From positions 1 to 53,646 of the forward strand of contig NZ_JAQRFI010000032.1 of NCBI RefSeq assembly GCF_028598805.1: a DNA stretch of 53,646 nucleotides, read 5' to 3'. The position numbers were made by a program, and so were the translations under genes. Source of the DNA: Xenorhabdus yunnanensis (GTDB taxonomy: Bacteria; Pseudomonadota; Gammaproteobacteria; Enterobacterales; Enterobacteriaceae). This document shows, one piece after another, positions 41,061-51,713 of this stretch (within the stretch, counting starts at the first letter, position 1; each line of letters begins with the position of its first letter). A model generated the notes under the pieces. That model worked only from the letters and a program-made list of their open reading frames with translations. It made no database searches and had not been told where the DNA came from.

Positions 41061-42950
41061 TTAGGCGCTACGACGCAATAAACCTTGTTTTTTCAGCCAT
41101 ACCAGCAAAATAGAAATTGCGGCTGGAGTAATGCCTGAAATACGTGAAGCCTGACCAATTGAACTTGGTTTATGATCATTCAGTTTTGCAATAACTTCAT
41201 TGGAAAGCCCGTTGACTTGTTGATAATCCAAATCAACTGGTAATGCTGTGTTTTCATTACGTAATTGTTTTTCGATCTCTTCTTGCTGACGAGCAATGTA
41301 GCCTTCGTACTTCACTTGAATTTCAACCTGATCAGCAGCTTGAGGCTCTGTCAGTCCGGGTGAAAAACGTGGTAATGAAGTCAGTAATTCATAATTCATC
41401 TCAGGACGACGCAGCAGATCTTCAGCATTGGCTTCTTTTGATAACGGTTTTTTCAACATTTGGTTGATATCCGCTAGGTTGTCAGAATTAGGATGGACCC
41501 AGATATTGCGCAGACGTTGGCGCTCCTGCTCGATCATTTCAACTTTGCGGCAATAATATTCCCAACGGAGATCATCAATCAAGCCAAGTTTACGACCTTG
41601 TTCAGTCAGGCGAAGATCCGCATTATCTTCACGCAGCATCAAGCGATATTCAGCACGGGATGTAAACATGCGGTACGGCTCTTTAGTACCGAGCGTACAT
41701 AGATCGTCGACCAATACGCCAATATAAGCCTGATCACGACGTGGGAACCAACCTTCTTCACCATTGGCATAACGTGCAGCATTGAGGCCAGCCAGTAACC
41801 CTTGTGCAGCAGCTTCTTCATATCCTGTAGTGCCATTGATTTGACCAGCAAAGAACAGACCGTGGATAAATTTACTTTCCAGAGTTTGTTTTAAATCGCG
41901 TGGATCAAAGAAATCGTATTCGATCGCATAACCAGGACGAATGATGCGGGCATTTTCCATGCCTTTCATGGAATGAACTATTTGCATCTGAACATCAAAT
42001 GGCAGACTGGTCGAAATTCCGTTTGGATAGACTTCGTTACTAGTTAATCCCTCTGGTTCCAAGAAGATCTGGTGAGCGTTACGATCCGCAAAACGCATAA
42101 CTTTGTCTTCAATGGAAGGACAATAGCGAGGGCCTATCCCTTCGATGATCCCTGCATACATTGGACTGCGATCCAAATTATTACGGATCACTTCATGGGT
42201 TTTTTCGTTGGTATGTGTGATGTAGCACGGGATCTGCCGTGGGTGTTGATCAATGTTACCCATGAATGAAAATACTGGCGTTGGATTATCGCCCAGTTGC
42301 TGTTCAAGCTGACTAAAATCAATAGTTCGTGCATCAATGCGAGGTGGTGTACCTGTTTTTAGGCGAGCTACGCGCAAAGGTAATTCACGTAAACGATGAG
42401 ACAATGAGATCGCCGGAGGATCTCCTGCTCGCCCTCCACTGTAATTTTCCAATCCGATGTGAATTTTTCCATCAAGGAAAGTCCCTACAGTGAGAACCAC
42501 AGATTTAGCTTTGAATTTCAATCCCATACGAGTAACAACACCTGTAACGGTATCATTTTCAACAATGAGATCTTCAACTGGCTGCTGGAAGATCATTAAG
42601 TTAGGTTGATTTTCCAATGCTGTTCTTACTGCTTGTCGGTAAAGAACTCGATCCGCTTGTGCGCGTGTTGCTCGAACAGCAGGGCCTTTGCTGGCATTGA
42701 GTGTTCTAAACTGAATCCCAGCTTGATCCGTGGCTTTTGCCATTAGGCCACCAAGTGCATCGATCTCTTTTACCAGATGCCCTTTACCGATCCCACCAAT
42801 GGCTGGATTACATGACATCTGGCCCAAAGTATCAATATTGTGAGTCAGTAGTAAGGTTTGACGCCCCATACGTGCGGAGGCCATCGCTGCTTCAGTACCG
42901 GCATGGCCCCCGCCGATAATGATGACGTCAAAGTGCTCTGGATAAAACAT
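41061..42950 (-). CDS. mnmG: tRNA wobble-uridine modification enzyme, FAD subunit
   Basis: A 629-residue FAD protein; with MnmE it makes the carboxymethylaminomethyl group on U34 of certain tRNAs. The FAD site is [19 protein letters not shown] (about 10-28). The signature [11 protein letters not shown] and the C-terminal helical domain (about 550-629) are present. The length equals that of E. coli MnmG (629). Transcription leads away from oriC, which lies just upstream, as in E. coli, where gidA transcription influences initiation. Confidence 0.98.
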   Translation of the reverse strand: MFYPEHFDVIIIGGGHAGTEAAMASARMGRQTLLLTHNIDTLGQMSCNPAIGGIGKGHLVKEIDALGGLMAKATDQAGIQFRTLNASKGPAVRATRAQADRVLYRQAVRTALENQPNLMIFQQPVEDLIVENDTVTGVVTRMGLKFKAKSVVLTVGTFLDGKIHIGLENYSGGRAGDPPAISLSHRLRELPLRVARLKTGTPPRIDARTIDFSQLEQQLGDNPTPVFSFMGNIDQHPRQIPCYITHTNEKTHEVIRNNLDRSPMYAGIIEGIGPRYCPSIEDKVMRFADRNAHQIFLEPEGLTSNEVYPNGISTSLPFDVQMQIVHSMKGMENARIIRPGYAIEYDFFDPRDLKQTLESKFIHGLFFAGQINGTTGYEEAAAQGLLAGLNAARYANGEEGWFPRRDQAYIGVLVDDLCTLGTKEPYRMFTSRAEYRLMLREDNADLRLTEQGRKLGLIDDLRWEYYCRKVEMIEQERQRLRNIWVHPNSDNLADINQMLKKPLSKEANAEDLLRRPEMNYELLTSLPRFSPGLTEPQAADQVEIQVKYEGYIARQQEEIEKQLRNENTALPVDLDYQQVNGLSNEVIAKLNDHKPSSIGQASRISGITPAAISILLVWLKKQGLLRRSA

Positions 42951-43047
42951 GTGTGAACCTTCAATTGTGAAAATGCTTCATATGCATTGGGGAGAGAATT
43001 CTACTCAAGTTTGGACCTAAGACCAAGAGGTGTGAGATCATCATTAT

Positions 43048-43314
43048 TTAAAATAAGATCTTTTTATTTAAAGATCTCTTTATTAGATCTTTTATTAGGA
43101 TCGCTATCTTCTGTGGATAAGTGGATTTTCCATATAAAGATCATGATGGTGTAAAGGATCATTTGCTGTGAATGATCCGTGATCCAACCCAGTATAAGCT
43201 GGGATCTAAAAGCCGAGTTATTCACAGCCACTAGAATGATGCTGGGTTATTAAATGGATAACTACGGGTTAACCCCTGCTTTTCAGATGAGTTATCCACA
43301 GTTGATCGTTATAT
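43048..43314. other. oriC: Chromosomal replication origin oriC
   Basis: Between mnmG and mioC, as in E. coli. The left part has three AT-rich 13-mer-like units with GATCT (43057-43095), the DNA-unwinding element. DnaA boxes are R1 TGTGGATAA (43112-43120), R2-like TTATTCACA (43218-43226), R3-like AATGGATAA (43253-43261) and R4 TTATCCACA (43292-43300). About ten GATC sites lie in these 267 bases, targets for Dam and SeqA. An IHF-like stretch sits right of R1. From memory, the order and spacing follow the E. coli origin closely. Confidence 0.95.
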
Positions 43315-43325
43315 TTTTAATCGGA

Positions 43326-43769
43326 TCAGAGTAACTTAGCCCACTCTTTAACCCATTTTTCGGCCGGATCTTCAGGAATTTCGTGTTGCAGAATGTCTAT
43401 TTCCAATCGATCCCCGATCCGTTTTGCTCCGAGATCCTCCAATAAACGTTCCAGAGATCTTATTGCACCACAGAATGTGTCATATTCGGAGCTGCCAATG
43501 CCGATAGCACCAAATGTGATATTACTTAGATCGGGTTGCTGTTGTGTGATCGCATCTGCCAGAGGCTGGAGATTATCAGGTAAATCGCCAGCTCCATGCG
43601 TTGAAGTAACCACAATCCACAATCCTTCAAGGGGAAGATCTTCCAATGAGGGACCATGAAGCATTTCCGTTGAAAACCCGTCATTTTCTAAGATCTCAGC
43701 TATATGTTCTGCGACGTATTCAGCGCTACCCATTGTACTGCCGCTGATTAAGGTTATCGTGCTCATCAT
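43326..43769 (-). CDS. mioC: MioC flavodoxin-like protein
   Basis: A 147-residue FMN protein (E. coli 147). The phosphate-binding loop is SGSTMGSAEYVAEHI (about 9-23), and later flavin contacts are in TSTHGAGDLPDN (about 54-65). MioC has been linked to biotin synthase activity in E. coli. It is transcribed toward oriC, and a DnaA box lies in its promoter region (43827-43835). Confidence 0.95.
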   Translation of the reverse strand: MMSTITLISGSTMGSAEYVAEHIAEILENDGFSTEMLHGPSLEDLPLEGLWIVVTSTHGAGDLPDNLQPLADAITQQQPDLSNITFGAIGIGSSEYDTFCGAIRSLERLLEDLGAKRIGDRLEIDILQHEIPEDPAEKWVKEWAKLL

Positions 43770-43826
43770 GATCCTTGCTAAATTAAAGAGCAGCTATTGT
43801 ACGCTGTGAATCTATTGGGATCTACC

Positions 43827-43835
43827 TGTGGATAA
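43827..43835 (-). promoter_or_regulatory. DnaA box in the mioC promoter region
   Basis: TGTGGATAA, the reverse of the consensus TTATCCACA, 58 bases upstream of the mioC start and inside the mioC-asnC gap. E. coli has a DnaA box at the same place that represses mioC. Confidence 0.8.
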
Positions 43836-43856
43836 TGTGGTTAACTGGTTTCTGCT

Positions 43857-44318
43857 TTACGGTTTTATTGTCCTTATTATCGGGTTTTGCAGGGAGATCA
43901 ATGTTTCTGTTGACTGGATCTCGTCAATAGTCTGTATCTTGTTGATAAGTACGTCCTGAAGAGCTTCGATAGATCGACACATGACCTTAATGAAAATGCT
44001 GTAGTGTCCTGTGGTGTAATAAACTTCAACGACTTCATTAAGCATATCGAGTTTCTTTAATGCAGCCGGATAGTCTTTTGCGCTTTTCAATATGATGCCG
44101 ATAAAGCAGCACACATCGAACCCCAATTGTTTGGCACTAATATCAACCCGAGTCCCTGTGATGATCCCTGATTGCTTCATTTTTTCTACACGGACATGAA
44201 TTGTTCCTGGGCTTACCGCGAATTTTTTGGCTAATTCTGCGTAAGGTGTACGAGCGTTTTCCATTAAAGCGTGAAGTATGTCACGGTCTAAATTATCGAT
44301 CTGATAAATTTCTGCCAT
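43857..44318 (-). CDS. asnC: AsnC, Lrp-family regulator of asparagine synthesis
   Basis: A 153-residue regulator. The helix-turn-helix is TPYAELAKKFAVSPGTIHVRVEKM (about residues 23-46), followed by the RAM ligand-binding domain that senses asparagine. It activates asnA when asparagine is low and represses itself. A TTG at 44324 is in frame, but AGGGA is 6 bases before the ATG at 44318, which matches E. coli (152). It is divergent from asnA. A short palindrome 16 bases upstream may be its own operator. Confidence 0.96.
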   Translation of the reverse strand: MAEIYQIDNLDRDILHALMENARTPYAELAKKFAVSPGTIHVRVEKMKQSGIITGTRVDISAKQLGFDVCCFIGIILKSAKDYPAALKKLDMLNEVVEVYYTTGHYSIFIKVMCRSIEALQDVLINKIQTIDEIQSTETLISLQNPIIRTIKP

Positions 44319-44334
44319 TTTCAATCCCTATTTT

Positions 44335-44411
44335 TGAATAATATTCATTTTTATAGTCTAAAAATTATCGTTTGTAGATCTTATTCAATATTTTTATTAT
44401 CAGATATTGAA
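44335..44411. promoter_or_regulatory. Two palindromes in the asnC-asnA control region
   Basis: TGAATA-A-TATTCA (44335-44347) lies just upstream of asnC, and TTCAATAT (44384-44391) with ATATTGAA (44404-44411) form a second inverted repeat toward asnA. AT-rich palindromes of this kind fit AsnC/Lrp-type binding. The spacing of 49 bases between the first arms is not far from five helical turns. Confidence 0.45.
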
Positions 44412-44483
44412 TTTGTACCTCATTTTGTTGCTTAATCTATACCAACAGGACACAGGGTCACTAAAAATTTTGAGATCAGCATC

Positions 44484-45476
44484 ATGAAAACATCCTTCAT
44501 TGAAAAACAGCAGCAGATTAGTTTTGTGAAATCATACTTTTCCCGTTTGCTGGAGAAACAACTTAGTTTAATCGAAGTTCAAGGACCTATCTTGAGCCGT
44601 CTTGGTGATGGTACTCAGGATAACTTGTCTGGCCATGAAAAAGCGGTTCAGGTGAAAGTGAAAACTTTGCCGGATGCTACATTTGAAGTGGTTCATTCTC
44701 TGGCGAAATGGAAACGCAAAACATTAGGTCGCTTTGGTTTTCAGGCTGAACAAGGATTGTATACCCACATGAAGGCTCTGCGTCCTGATGAAGATCGCTT
44801 GACTCCTATCCATTCTGTCTTTGTTGATCAGTGGGATTGGGAGAAAACGATGGGTGAAGGTCAGCGTTCACTCGACTATTTAAAACAGACAGTAGGCAAA
44901 ATCTACGAAGCAATAAAAGAAACACAACAAGCAGTAAGTAAGGAATTTGGTCTGGCACCGTTCCTGCCAGATCAAATTCACTTTATTCACAGTGAAGAGC
45001 TTCTGAAACGTTACCCTGATCTGGATGCTAAAGGTCGTGAGCGTGAGGCCGCTAAAGAGTTTGGTGCGATTTTCCTGATGGGTATTGGTGGTAAATTGTC
45101 TGATGGTCAGGCACATGATGTACGCGCGCCGGATTACGACGATTGGACGACACCAAACAGTGATGGTTTCTTTGGTCTGAACGGTGACATCATTGTCTGG
45201 AACTCAGTTTTGCAGGATGCTTTTGAAATTTCTTCAATGGGTATCCGTGTTGATGCAGAAACTTTGCAACGTCAGCTTGCGCTGACTGGTGATGAAGATC
45301 GTCTGCAATATGATTGGCATCAGGCGCTGATTAAAGGTGACATGCCGCAATCTATTGGTGGCGGTATAGGGCAATCCCGTTTGGTGATGTTGTTGCTGCA
45401 AATGGCACATATTGGTCAGGTTCAGTGCGGTGTTTGGTCACCAGAAATCATTGAATCCGTTGAGGGCGTACTCTAA
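44484..45476 (+). CDS. asnA: Aspartate-ammonia ligase (asparagine synthetase A)
   Basis: A 330-residue ATP-dependent enzyme that makes asparagine from aspartate and ammonia, related to class II aminoacyl-tRNA synthetases. Typical motifs are [27 protein letters not shown] near residue 30 and [15 protein letters not shown] near the C terminus (about 291-305). The length equals that of E. coli AsnA (330). It is divergent from its regulator asnC and ends in a strong terminator. Confidence 0.98.
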   Translation: MKTSFIEKQQQISFVKSYFSRLLEKQLSLIEVQGPILSRLGDGTQDNLSGHEKAVQVKVKTLPDATFEVVHSLAKWKRKTLGRFGFQAEQGLYTHMKALRPDEDRLTPIHSVFVDQWDWEKTMGEGQRSLDYLKQTVGKIYEAIKETQQAVSKEFGLAPFLPDQIHFIHSEELLKRYPDLDAKGREREAAKEFGAIFLMGIGGKLSDGQAHDVRAPDYDDWTTPNSDGFFGLNGDIIVWNSVLQDAFEISSMGIRVDAETLQRQLALTGDEDRLQYDWHQALIKGDMPQSIGGGIGQSRLVMLLLQMAHIGQVQCGVWSPEIIESVEGVL

Positions 45477-45515
45477 GTTTTAATTTAGCCATCTTCTCCA
45501 TGAACGGTTTGTAAT

Positions 45516-45568
45516 CCCGGTATTAAAATGCCAGATATGATCAAATATCCGCATAATACCGGGTTTTT
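45516..45568 (+). terminator. Rho-independent terminator after asnA
   Basis: CCCGGTATTA (45516-45525) and TAATACCGGG (45554-45563) form a perfect 10-bp stem, followed by five T. The 28-base loop is unusually long and can form a small inner stem. It lies 40 bases after the asnA stop. Confidence 0.85.
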
Positions 45569-45741
45569 CATTTTTGCATAATCGATCATTAGTTGTTCTT
45601 TTACCTGTTCTAAATTATTGAGCTTCAATAAGAGAATTAAAAAATCGATTCAGCCTAACCTATTCAATAAGTTAGTTTTTTTTCTTTACTTACCTTCTTC
45701 TTAAACGTTTCTATGATGATCACATTTTCGTATCAATCGTG

Positions 45742-45769
45742 TTGTCTTTAGTATTTAGCTTTATATGAT
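45742..45769 (+). promoter_or_regulatory. rbs operon promoter
   Basis: TTGTCT (45742-45747) and TATGAT (45764-45769) are separated by 16 bases, just upstream of the RbsR operator and 40 bases before rbsD. Confidence 0.65.
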
Positions 45770-45775
45770 GACTGA

Positions 45776-45795
45776 TTAGCGAAACGTTTCGCTAA
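45776..45795. promoter_or_regulatory. RbsR operator palindrome
   Basis: A perfect 20-bp palindrome, TTAGCGAAACGTTTCGCTAA, of LacI-family type (central CG). It lies directly after the -10 element and ends 13 bases before the rbsD ATG, so binding would block transcription start. RbsR is encoded at the end of the same operon. Confidence 0.9.
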
Positions 45796-45808
45796 GAGGC
45801 GTATAAAA

Positions 45809-46228
45809 ATGAAAAAAGGTGTTTTATTACATTCTGGTATTTCAGCCGTTATTTCTCGTTTGGGGCACACTGATCAGATTACAATCAGTGATGCGGGGTT
45901 ACCTATCCCGTCGTCTACCCAGCGAATTGATTTAGCGCTAACCCAGGGAACTCCCGATCTGTTATCTGTTTTTGATGTTGTTGTTCAGGAAGTACAAGTT
46001 GAAGCGGCCATTTTGGCCACTGAAATTATTGAACACAATCCGCAAATACATGAGCAAATCATCAAGCGTATTGCTGATCTCGAAATACAACAGGGAAATC
46101 CAATTGCGATAAAGTATGTCAGTCATAGCATTCTGAAAGCGAAAACAGAGAAGAGCAAAGCAGTTATTCGTACGGGAGAATGTTCTCCTTATGCCAATAT
46201 CCTGCTTTGCTCTGGTGTAACTTTCTGA
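45809..46228 (+). CDS. rbsD: D-ribose pyranase
   Basis: A 139-residue enzyme (E. coli 139) that interconverts the beta-pyranose and furanose forms of ribose, so that RbsK can use the sugar. It begins [34 protein letters not shown], with the conserved His20 and Asp28. The ribosome site AGAGG overlaps the end of the operator. First gene of the rbs operon, 7 bases before rbsA. Confidence 0.97.
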   Translation: MKKGVLLHSGISAVISRLGHTDQITISDAGLPIPSSTQRIDLALTQGTPDLLSVFDVVVQEVQVEAAILATEIIEHNPQIHEQIIKRIADLEIQQGNPIAIKYVSHSILKAKTEKSKAVIRTGECSPYANILLCSGVTF

Positions 46229-46235
46229 GGATATT

Positions 46236-47780
46236 ATGGAGCCATTACTGGAGTTAAAGGAGATTGATAAGACTTTCCCTGGGGTAAAAGCGTTGTCAGG
46301 GGCAGCGTTACGTGTTTATCCAGGGAAAGTGATGGCGTTAGTCGGAGAAAACGGTGCCGGCAAATCCACGATGATGAAAGTCTTGACTGGTATTTATAAA
46401 AAAGATGCTGGCACGATCTGCTATCTTGGACAAGAAGTGGCTTTCTCCGGTCCTAAATCGTCTCAGGAATCGGGTATTGGCATTATTCATCAAGAGTTAA
46501 ACCTCATCCCTCAATTAACGATTGCTGAAAACATTTTTTTGGGACGTGAATTCGTCAATAAATTGGGCGTCATCAACTGGAAAAAAATGTATGAAGAAGC
46601 CGATAACTTGTTGAGGCGTTTAAATATCCGCTACAGCAGCTATCGGCTTGTTTCTGAATTGTCCATTGGTGAGCAACAAATGGTAGAAATTGCCAAGGTG
46701 CTGAGTTTCCAATCCAAAGTCATCATTATGGATGAACCTACCGATGCCCTGACTGATACCGAAACTGAATCCTTATTTCATGTCATACGGGAACTGAAAG
46801 CGCAAGGATGTGGCATTGTCTATATATCCCATCGTTTGAAAGAGCTTTTTGAAATTTGTGATGATGTGACGGTATTACGCGATGGGCAATTTATTGGTGA
46901 ACAGCCCATTAATGCTCTGAACGAAGAGCAATTGATCGAAATGATGGTGGGGCGAAAGCTAAAGGATCAATACCCACGTTTGGATCTACCGAGAGGTGAA
47001 AAACGACTGGAAGTTGAAAACCTCTCTGGATCGGGGATCAATAATGTCAGTTTTTCCCTGTTTGGTGGAGAAATTCTGGGGATCTCCGGATTGATTGGCT
47101 CTGGTCGTACTGAACTGATGAAGGTGATTTATGGAGCTTTGCCAAAAACTGAAGGTAAGATCTTGCTCGATGGCAAACCTCTGACGATCCGCAATCCACA
47201 GGAGGGACTCACCAATGGCATTGTCTATATTTCTGAAGACCGTAAGCGTGATGGATTAGTTTTACAAATGTCGGTCAAAGAGAATATGTCCCTCACTGCA
47301 TTATGCTATTTCAGCCGAAATTCTTGTCTTTTGAATCACTCCTCAGAACAAAAATCCGTTGCCGACTTCATCAAGCTGTTCAATATAAAAACACCCTCAA
47401 TGGAACAAACTGTAGGTCTGCTTTCTGGCGGTAATCAGCAGAAAGTTGCGATTGCCCGTGGATTAATGACTCGACCAAAAATATTGATTCTTGATGAGCC
47501 AACCAGAGGCGTAGATGTAGGGGCGAAAAAAGAAATCTATCAGCTTATCAACCAGTTTAAAAAAGAAGGCTTGAGCATTATTTTGGTTTCTTCTGAGATG
47601 CCTGAAGTAATGGGAGTGAGTGACCGTATCCTAGTCATGTATGAAGGTAATATCAGCGGGGAATTCGACGCCAAAGGTGTTTCTCAGGAAGCATTGATGG
47701 CCGCTGCTGTTGGTAAGCAATATATAAGCAAACAACCTATTGGTACACAATCTATCGACAAGCAAAATACGGCTAATTAA
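46236..47780 (+). CDS. rbsA: Ribose ABC transporter, ATP-binding protein
   Basis: A 514-residue protein with two ABC domains. The first Walker A is [12 protein letters not shown] (about 38-49), with signature [14 protein letters not shown]. The second domain has a degenerate P-loop ([12 protein letters not shown], about 286) but a full signature [16 protein letters not shown] and [15 protein letters not shown]. This asymmetry is usual for sugar importers of this type. It powers ribose uptake through RbsC. The C-terminal tail has a short run of [20 protein letters not shown] repeats. It follows rbsD by 7 bases. Confidence 0.97.
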   Translation: MEPLLELKEIDKTFPGVKALSGAALRVYPGKVMALVGENGAGKSTMMKVLTGIYKKDAGTICYLGQEVAFSGPKSSQESGIGIIHQELNLIPQLTIAENIFLGREFVNKLGVINWKKMYEEADNLLRRLNIRYSSYRLVSELSIGEQQMVEIAKVLSFQSKVIIMDEPTDALTDTETESLFHVIRELKAQGCGIVYISHRLKELFEICDDVTVLRDGQFIGEQPINALNEEQLIEMMVGRKLKDQYPRLDLPRGEKRLEVENLSGSGINNVSFSLFGGEILGISGLIGSGRTELMKVIYGALPKTEGKILLDGKPLTIRNPQEGLTNGIVYISEDRKRDGLVLQMSVKENMSLTALCYFSRNSCLLNHSSEQKSVADFIKLFNIKTPSMEQTVGLLSGGNQQKVAIARGLMTRPKILILDEPTRGVDVGAKKEIYQLINQFKKEGLSIILVSSEMPEVMGVSDRILVMYEGNISGEFDAKGVSQEALMAAAVGKQYISKQPIGTQSIDKQNTAN

Positions 47781-47805
47781 AAGAGAATGGTCAAGGATAA
47801 TGGAT

Positions 47806-48777
47806 ATGAACTCTAGTACAGCGCCAGCCTCCCGACGTTGGTTTACTAAAACGTGGTTGATGGAGCAAAAATCACTCATTGCGCTCTTATTGTTGATTGC
47901 TGTGGTTTCTTTCCTTAGCCCCAATTTTTTCACATTGAATAACTTATTCAACATCCTCCAGCAAACTTCTGTCAACGCTATCATGGCGGTTGGAATGACG
48001 TTGGTTATCCTGACATCGGGAATTGATCTATCTGTTGGTTCTCTGCTGGCTCTGACAGGAGCTATGGCGGCATCAATGGTAGGAGCAGACATCAATGCTT
48101 TGCTCGCTGTTGCTGGTGCTTTGGTATTGGGGGCTGCAATTGGGGCTTGTACAGGTGTGATTGTTGCGAAAGGCAAGGTTCAGGCATTTATTGCGACATT
48201 GGTGATGATGTTATTACTGCGCGGAGTGACCCGGGTTTATACCGATGGGAGTCCGATTAATATGGGGTTCAGTGACAATGCGGAGCTGTTTGGTTGGTTT
48301 GGTATTGGGCGTCCATTAGGAGTACCTACACCTGTGTGGATTATGTTACTGGTGTTTATCGCTGTTTGGTTCATTCTTCATCACACTCGTCTTGGCCGTT
48401 ACATCTATGCATTAGGCGGAAATGAATCTGCGACACGTTTATCAGGTATTAATGTTGATAAAATAAAAATAATTGTTTATTCCCTATGTGGTCTGTTGGC
48501 TGCACTGGCCAGCATTATCGAAGTTGCCCGATTATCTTCTGCTCAACCCATGGCTGGAAGTGGTTATGAACTGGATGCCATTGCAGCAGTCGTACTGGGT
48601 GGAACCAGTTTGGCAGGAGGCAAAGGGCGCATTGTTGGTACGTTGATTGGTGCGCTGATCTTAGGCTTTTTAAACAATGGATTGAACTTGTTAGGAATTT
48701 CTTCCAACTACCAAATGATCGTCAAGGCAGTTGTGATTTTACTTGCGGTCTTGGTTGATAACAAAAGTAGTAAATAA
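47806..48777 (+). CDS. rbsC: Ribose ABC transporter, permease
   Basis: A 323-residue membrane protein with 8-10 hydrophobic segments, almost identical in motifs to E. coli RbsC ([12 protein letters not shown]..., [30 protein letters not shown]). The frame runs on from 47740 and overlaps rbsA, but AAGGA (47793-47797) sits 8 bases before the ATG at 47806 and only 2 before that at 47800, so 47806 is preferred. It then follows the rbsA stop by 25 bases. Confidence 0.95.
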   Translation: MNSSTAPASRRWFTKTWLMEQKSLIALLLLIAVVSFLSPNFFTLNNLFNILQQTSVNAIMAVGMTLVILTSGIDLSVGSLLALTGAMAASMVGADINALLAVAGALVLGAAIGACTGVIVAKGKVQAFIATLVMMLLLRGVTRVYTDGSPINMGFSDNAELFGWFGIGRPLGVPTPVWIMLLVFIAVWFILHHTRLGRYIYALGGNESATRLSGINVDKIKIIVYSLCGLLAALASIIEVARLSSAQPMAGSGYELDAIAAVVLGGTSLAGGKGRIVGTLIGALILGFLNNGLNLLGISSNYQMIVKAVVILLAVLVDNKSSK

Positions 48778-48802
48778 CCTCACCCTACAGGAAAAAAACA
48801 AC

Positions 48803-49693
48803 ATGAAAATGAAGAAGCTGGCAACCATTCTCTCCGTCATGGCATTAAGCGCCACCATGAGTGCTAATGCACTGGCGAAAGATAGCATTGCATTGGTTAT
48901 TTCAACTTTGAATAACCCCTTCTTTGTCACAATGAAAGATAGCGCACAAAAAGAGGCTGATAAGTTGGGGTATAACCTGATTGTGCTTGATTCTCAGGAT
49001 AACCCGGCAAAAGAGTTGGCCAATGTACAGGATTTGACGGTTCGTGGCATAAAATTGATGTTAATTAATCCAACCGACTCGGATGCCGTTGGTAATGCAG
49101 TGATCATGGCAAATAAGGCGAATATTCCGGTTATCACTCTTGACCGTTCAACGTATAAGGGCAATGTTATCAGCTATATTGCCTCCGACAGCCGTTCAGG
49201 CGCCAAAATGGCAGCTGATTTTATCGCTGGAAAATTAGGTAATGATGTCAAAGTCATTCAATTGGAAGGTATTTCAGGAACTTCAGGTGCGCGTGAACGT
49301 GGTGAAGGTTTTGGTCAGGCAGCCCAAAAACACAAATTCAATATGTTGGCTAGTCAGCCCGCTGACTATGATCGTACAAAGGGAATGAATGTCATGCAAA
49401 ACCTGCTGACAGCTCATCCGTCAGTACAAGCTGTTTTCGCTCAAAATGATGAAATGGCTCTTGGTGCATTGCGAGCGTTGCAGACAGCCGGTAAAGAAGA
49501 TGTGCTGGTTGTCGGATTCGATGGTACTGACGATGCTCTTAAGGCTGTACAGAGCGGTAAATTGGGAGCAACGATCGCACAGCGTCCAGATCAAATTGGT
49601 ATCATCGGTGTTCAGACCGCGGACAAAGTGTTAAAAGGTGAAAAAGTTGACGCCACTATTCCGGTTGAGTTGGAATTAGTTATCAAAAAATAA
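48803..49693 (+). CDS. rbsB: Periplasmic ribose-binding protein
   Basis: A 296-residue secreted protein. The signal peptide [25 protein letters not shown] is cut before [10 protein letters not shown] (about residue 23). The mature protein has two Rossmann-like lobes of the periplasmic binding protein type I fold and binds ribose for RbsAC; it also serves chemotaxis via Trg in E. coli. The ATG at 48803 follows AGGA at about 10 bases; the long frame from 48743 overlaps rbsC and is not the start. Confidence 0.96.
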   Translation: MKMKKLATILSVMALSATMSANALAKDSIALVISTLNNPFFVTMKDSAQKEADKLGYNLIVLDSQDNPAKELANVQDLTVRGIKLMLINPTDSDAVGNAVIMANKANIPVITLDRSTYKGNVISYIASDSRSGAKMAADFIAGKLGNDVKVIQLEGISGTSGARERGEGFGQAAQKHKFNMLASQPADYDRTKGMNVMQNLLTAHPSVQAVFAQNDEMALGALRALQTAGKEDVLVVGFDGTDDALKAVQSGKLGATIAQRPDQIGIIGVQTADKVLKGEKVDATIPVELELVIKK

Positions 49694-49699
49694 TTAGCA

Positions 49700-49729
49700 T
49701 TACGATGTAGCTATCGAGATTGGTGGCTG
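49700..49729 (+). terminator. Weak hairpin between rbsB and rbsK
   Basis: ACGATGTAGC (about 49701-49710) can pair, with one mismatch, with GGCTGCATCGT (about 49725-49735). No T-tract. Such hairpins after the binding-protein gene often protect the upstream message and lower expression of the next gene. Confidence 0.4.
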
Positions 49730-49774
49730 CATCGTTGTTGAGCAAGTAATAGCAGCTGAACAGGAATAAATGTA

Positions 49775-50704
49775 ATGAGTATGGCAAAATTGGTGGTGAT
49801 GGGCAGCATCAATGTAGATCACATATTGAATCTCGATTCTTTTCCTCAACCAGGTGAAACAGTGAAAGGAGAACAGTATAGGGTTGCATTTGGAGGAAAG
49901 GGCGCAAATCAGGCAGTTGCTGCTGGTCGTTGCGGTGCTGACATTATATTTATTGCTTGCGTTGGCCAAGATGATATCGGTGCACGGATTTACCAGCAGT
50001 TGGCGAAAGATAATATTAATACCTCCTCAATTGAAATTATTGAAGGGGAAACAACGGGCGTTGCTCTGATTTTTGTTAATCAGCAGGGTGAAAATGTCAT
50101 TGGTATTAATGCAGGGGCGAATAGGAGTTTAACCCCAGATTATTTCCTCCGCCATGACCACGTGGTCAAGGATGCTGATGCATTACTATTGCAGCTCGAA
50201 ACACCATTGGAAACTGTACAGCTTGCTGCTGAAACGGCCAAGAAACACCATACTAAAGTGATCTTGAATCCAGCGCCAGCACAGCACATTTCAGATCGGC
50301 TGCTTTCGTTGGTGGATATCATCACTCCAAATGAAACTGAAGCAGAGTGCCTGACCGGCATTGTTGTCAAAGATGATGTTGGAGCGGAAAAAGCAGCTCA
50401 GGCCTTACATGATAAAGGAATAGAAACGGTTATTATCACATTGGGTAGCCGAGGCGTATGGCTGAGTGAGAAAGGTAATAAAGGTAAAATTGTTCCCGGA
50501 TTTAAAGTAAAAGCGCTCGATACAATTGCTGCAGGGGATACATTTAATGGCACCTTGATAACGGGATTGCTGGAAGGAAAAGAAATGTTGTCAGCGATCC
50601 GTTTTGCTCATGCAGCGGCTGCGATTGCAGTGACACGTCAGGGAGCGCAGCCTGCGATTCCGTGGCGAAATGAAATTGATGCATTTCTATCTGAACAGGA
50701 TTAA
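49775..50704 (+). CDS. rbsK: Ribokinase
   Basis: A 309-residue sugar kinase of the PfkB family (E. coli 309) that makes ribose-5-phosphate. The N-terminal signature [17 protein letters not shown] (about 40-56) and the C-terminal [17 protein letters not shown] (about 248-264, with the catalytic Asp in AAGDTF) are intact. It lies 81 bases after rbsB. Confidence 0.97.
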   Translation: MSMAKLVVMGSINVDHILNLDSFPQPGETVKGEQYRVAFGGKGANQAVAAGRCGADIIFIACVGQDDIGARIYQQLAKDNINTSSIEIIEGETTGVALIFVNQQGENVIGINAGANRSLTPDYFLRHDHVVKDADALLLQLETPLETVQLAAETAKKHHTKVILNPAPAQHISDRLLSLVDIITPNETEAECLTGIVVKDDVGAEKAAQALHDKGIETVIITLGSRGVWLSEKGNKGKIVPGFKVKALDTIAAGDTFNGTLITGLLEGKEMLSAIRFAHAAAAIAVTRQGAQPAIPWRNEIDAFLSEQD

Positions 50705-50706
50705 CT

Positions 50707-51708
50707 GTGGCTACCATGAAGGACGTTGCCCGTCTGGCGGGCGTCTCAACATCAACTGTTTCTCATGTGATTAATGACAATCGTTATGTCAGTGAGAGCG
50801 TGAAAAAGAAAGTCAATGCAGCGATTGAGGAATTGAATTATGCCCCGTCTGCTGTGGCAAGAAGCTTGAAAATCAAGCAAACTAAAACCATTGGTATGTT
50901 GGTTACGGCCAGTGATAATTCCTTTTATTCAGAAGTTGTCAGAAGTGTTGAAAGCAACTGTTACGAACGGGGATATAGTTTAATTCTGTGTAATACCGAA
51001 GGTAACGTTACCCGTATGGTTCGCAGTATGGAAACCTTGCTACAAAAGCGTGTTGATGGCCTGTTAATCATGTGTTCTGAAACTCAGCGCCCACCCAGTA
51101 ACGTCCTGCGCCGTTATCCATTGATTCCGATGGTAATCATGGATTGGTCTCCTTTTGATATCTGCAATGACATTATTAAGGATAATTCCCTACAAGGGGG
51201 AGAAATGGCCACCAATTATCTGATCAGTCGAGGCTTTCGCAAAATTGCCTGTATCACTGGCCCACGAGATAAGACACCTGCCTGCCAGCGTTTGGCTGGA
51301 TATCAAAAAGCGATGCAAGAAGCTGGGCTGGAGATTCCCGTTGGATATGAAATCTACAGTGATTTTGAGTTTGCTGGCGGATTGTCATCAATGAAGCAAC
51401 TACTCCAATTATGTGAACCACCGGAAGCCTTATTTGCGGGTAACGATGCTATGGCGATTGGAGCTTACCAAGCCTTGTATCAACAGGGGCTTTCTGTACC
51501 GGATGATATCTCCATTATCGGATATGACGATATTGCAATCGCACCTTACTTGATTCCTCCGTTGACAACCATCCATCAACCAAAAGATGAATTGGGTAAA
51601 TTGGCGATTGATAGCTTGCTTTATAGAATGGATCATCCAGAAAGTGAGCCAAAACAACTGATTTTGACGCCTGAATTAATCGAGCGAAGTTCTGTCGCCT
51701 GCCGTTAA
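50707..51708 (+). CDS. rbsR: Ribose operon repressor, LacI family
   Basis: A 333-residue regulator. The helix-turn-helix is [20 protein letters not shown] (about 4-23) and the hinge [11 protein letters not shown] (about 47-57), followed by a ribose-binding core. It starts with a GTG two bases after the rbsK stop, so translation is coupled. It should bind the palindrome at 45776-45795. Its stop is only 5 bases from the stop of the convergent hsrA gene. Confidence 0.97.
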   Translation: MATMKDVARLAGVSTSTVSHVINDNRYVSESVKKKVNAAIEELNYAPSAVARSLKIKQTKTIGMLVTASDNSFYSEVVRSVESNCYERGYSLILCNTEGNVTRMVRSMETLLQKRVDGLLIMCSETQRPPSNVLRRYPLIPMVIMDWSPFDICNDIIKDNSLQGGEMATNYLISRGFRKIACITGPRDKTPACQRLAGYQKAMQEAGLEIPVGYEIYSDFEFAGGLSSMKQLLQLCEPPEALFAGNDAMAIGAYQALYQQGLSVPDDISIIGYDDIAIAPYLIPPLTTIHQPKDELGKLAIDSLLYRMDHPESEPKQLILTPELIERSSVACR

Positions 51709-51713
51709 TCAGT

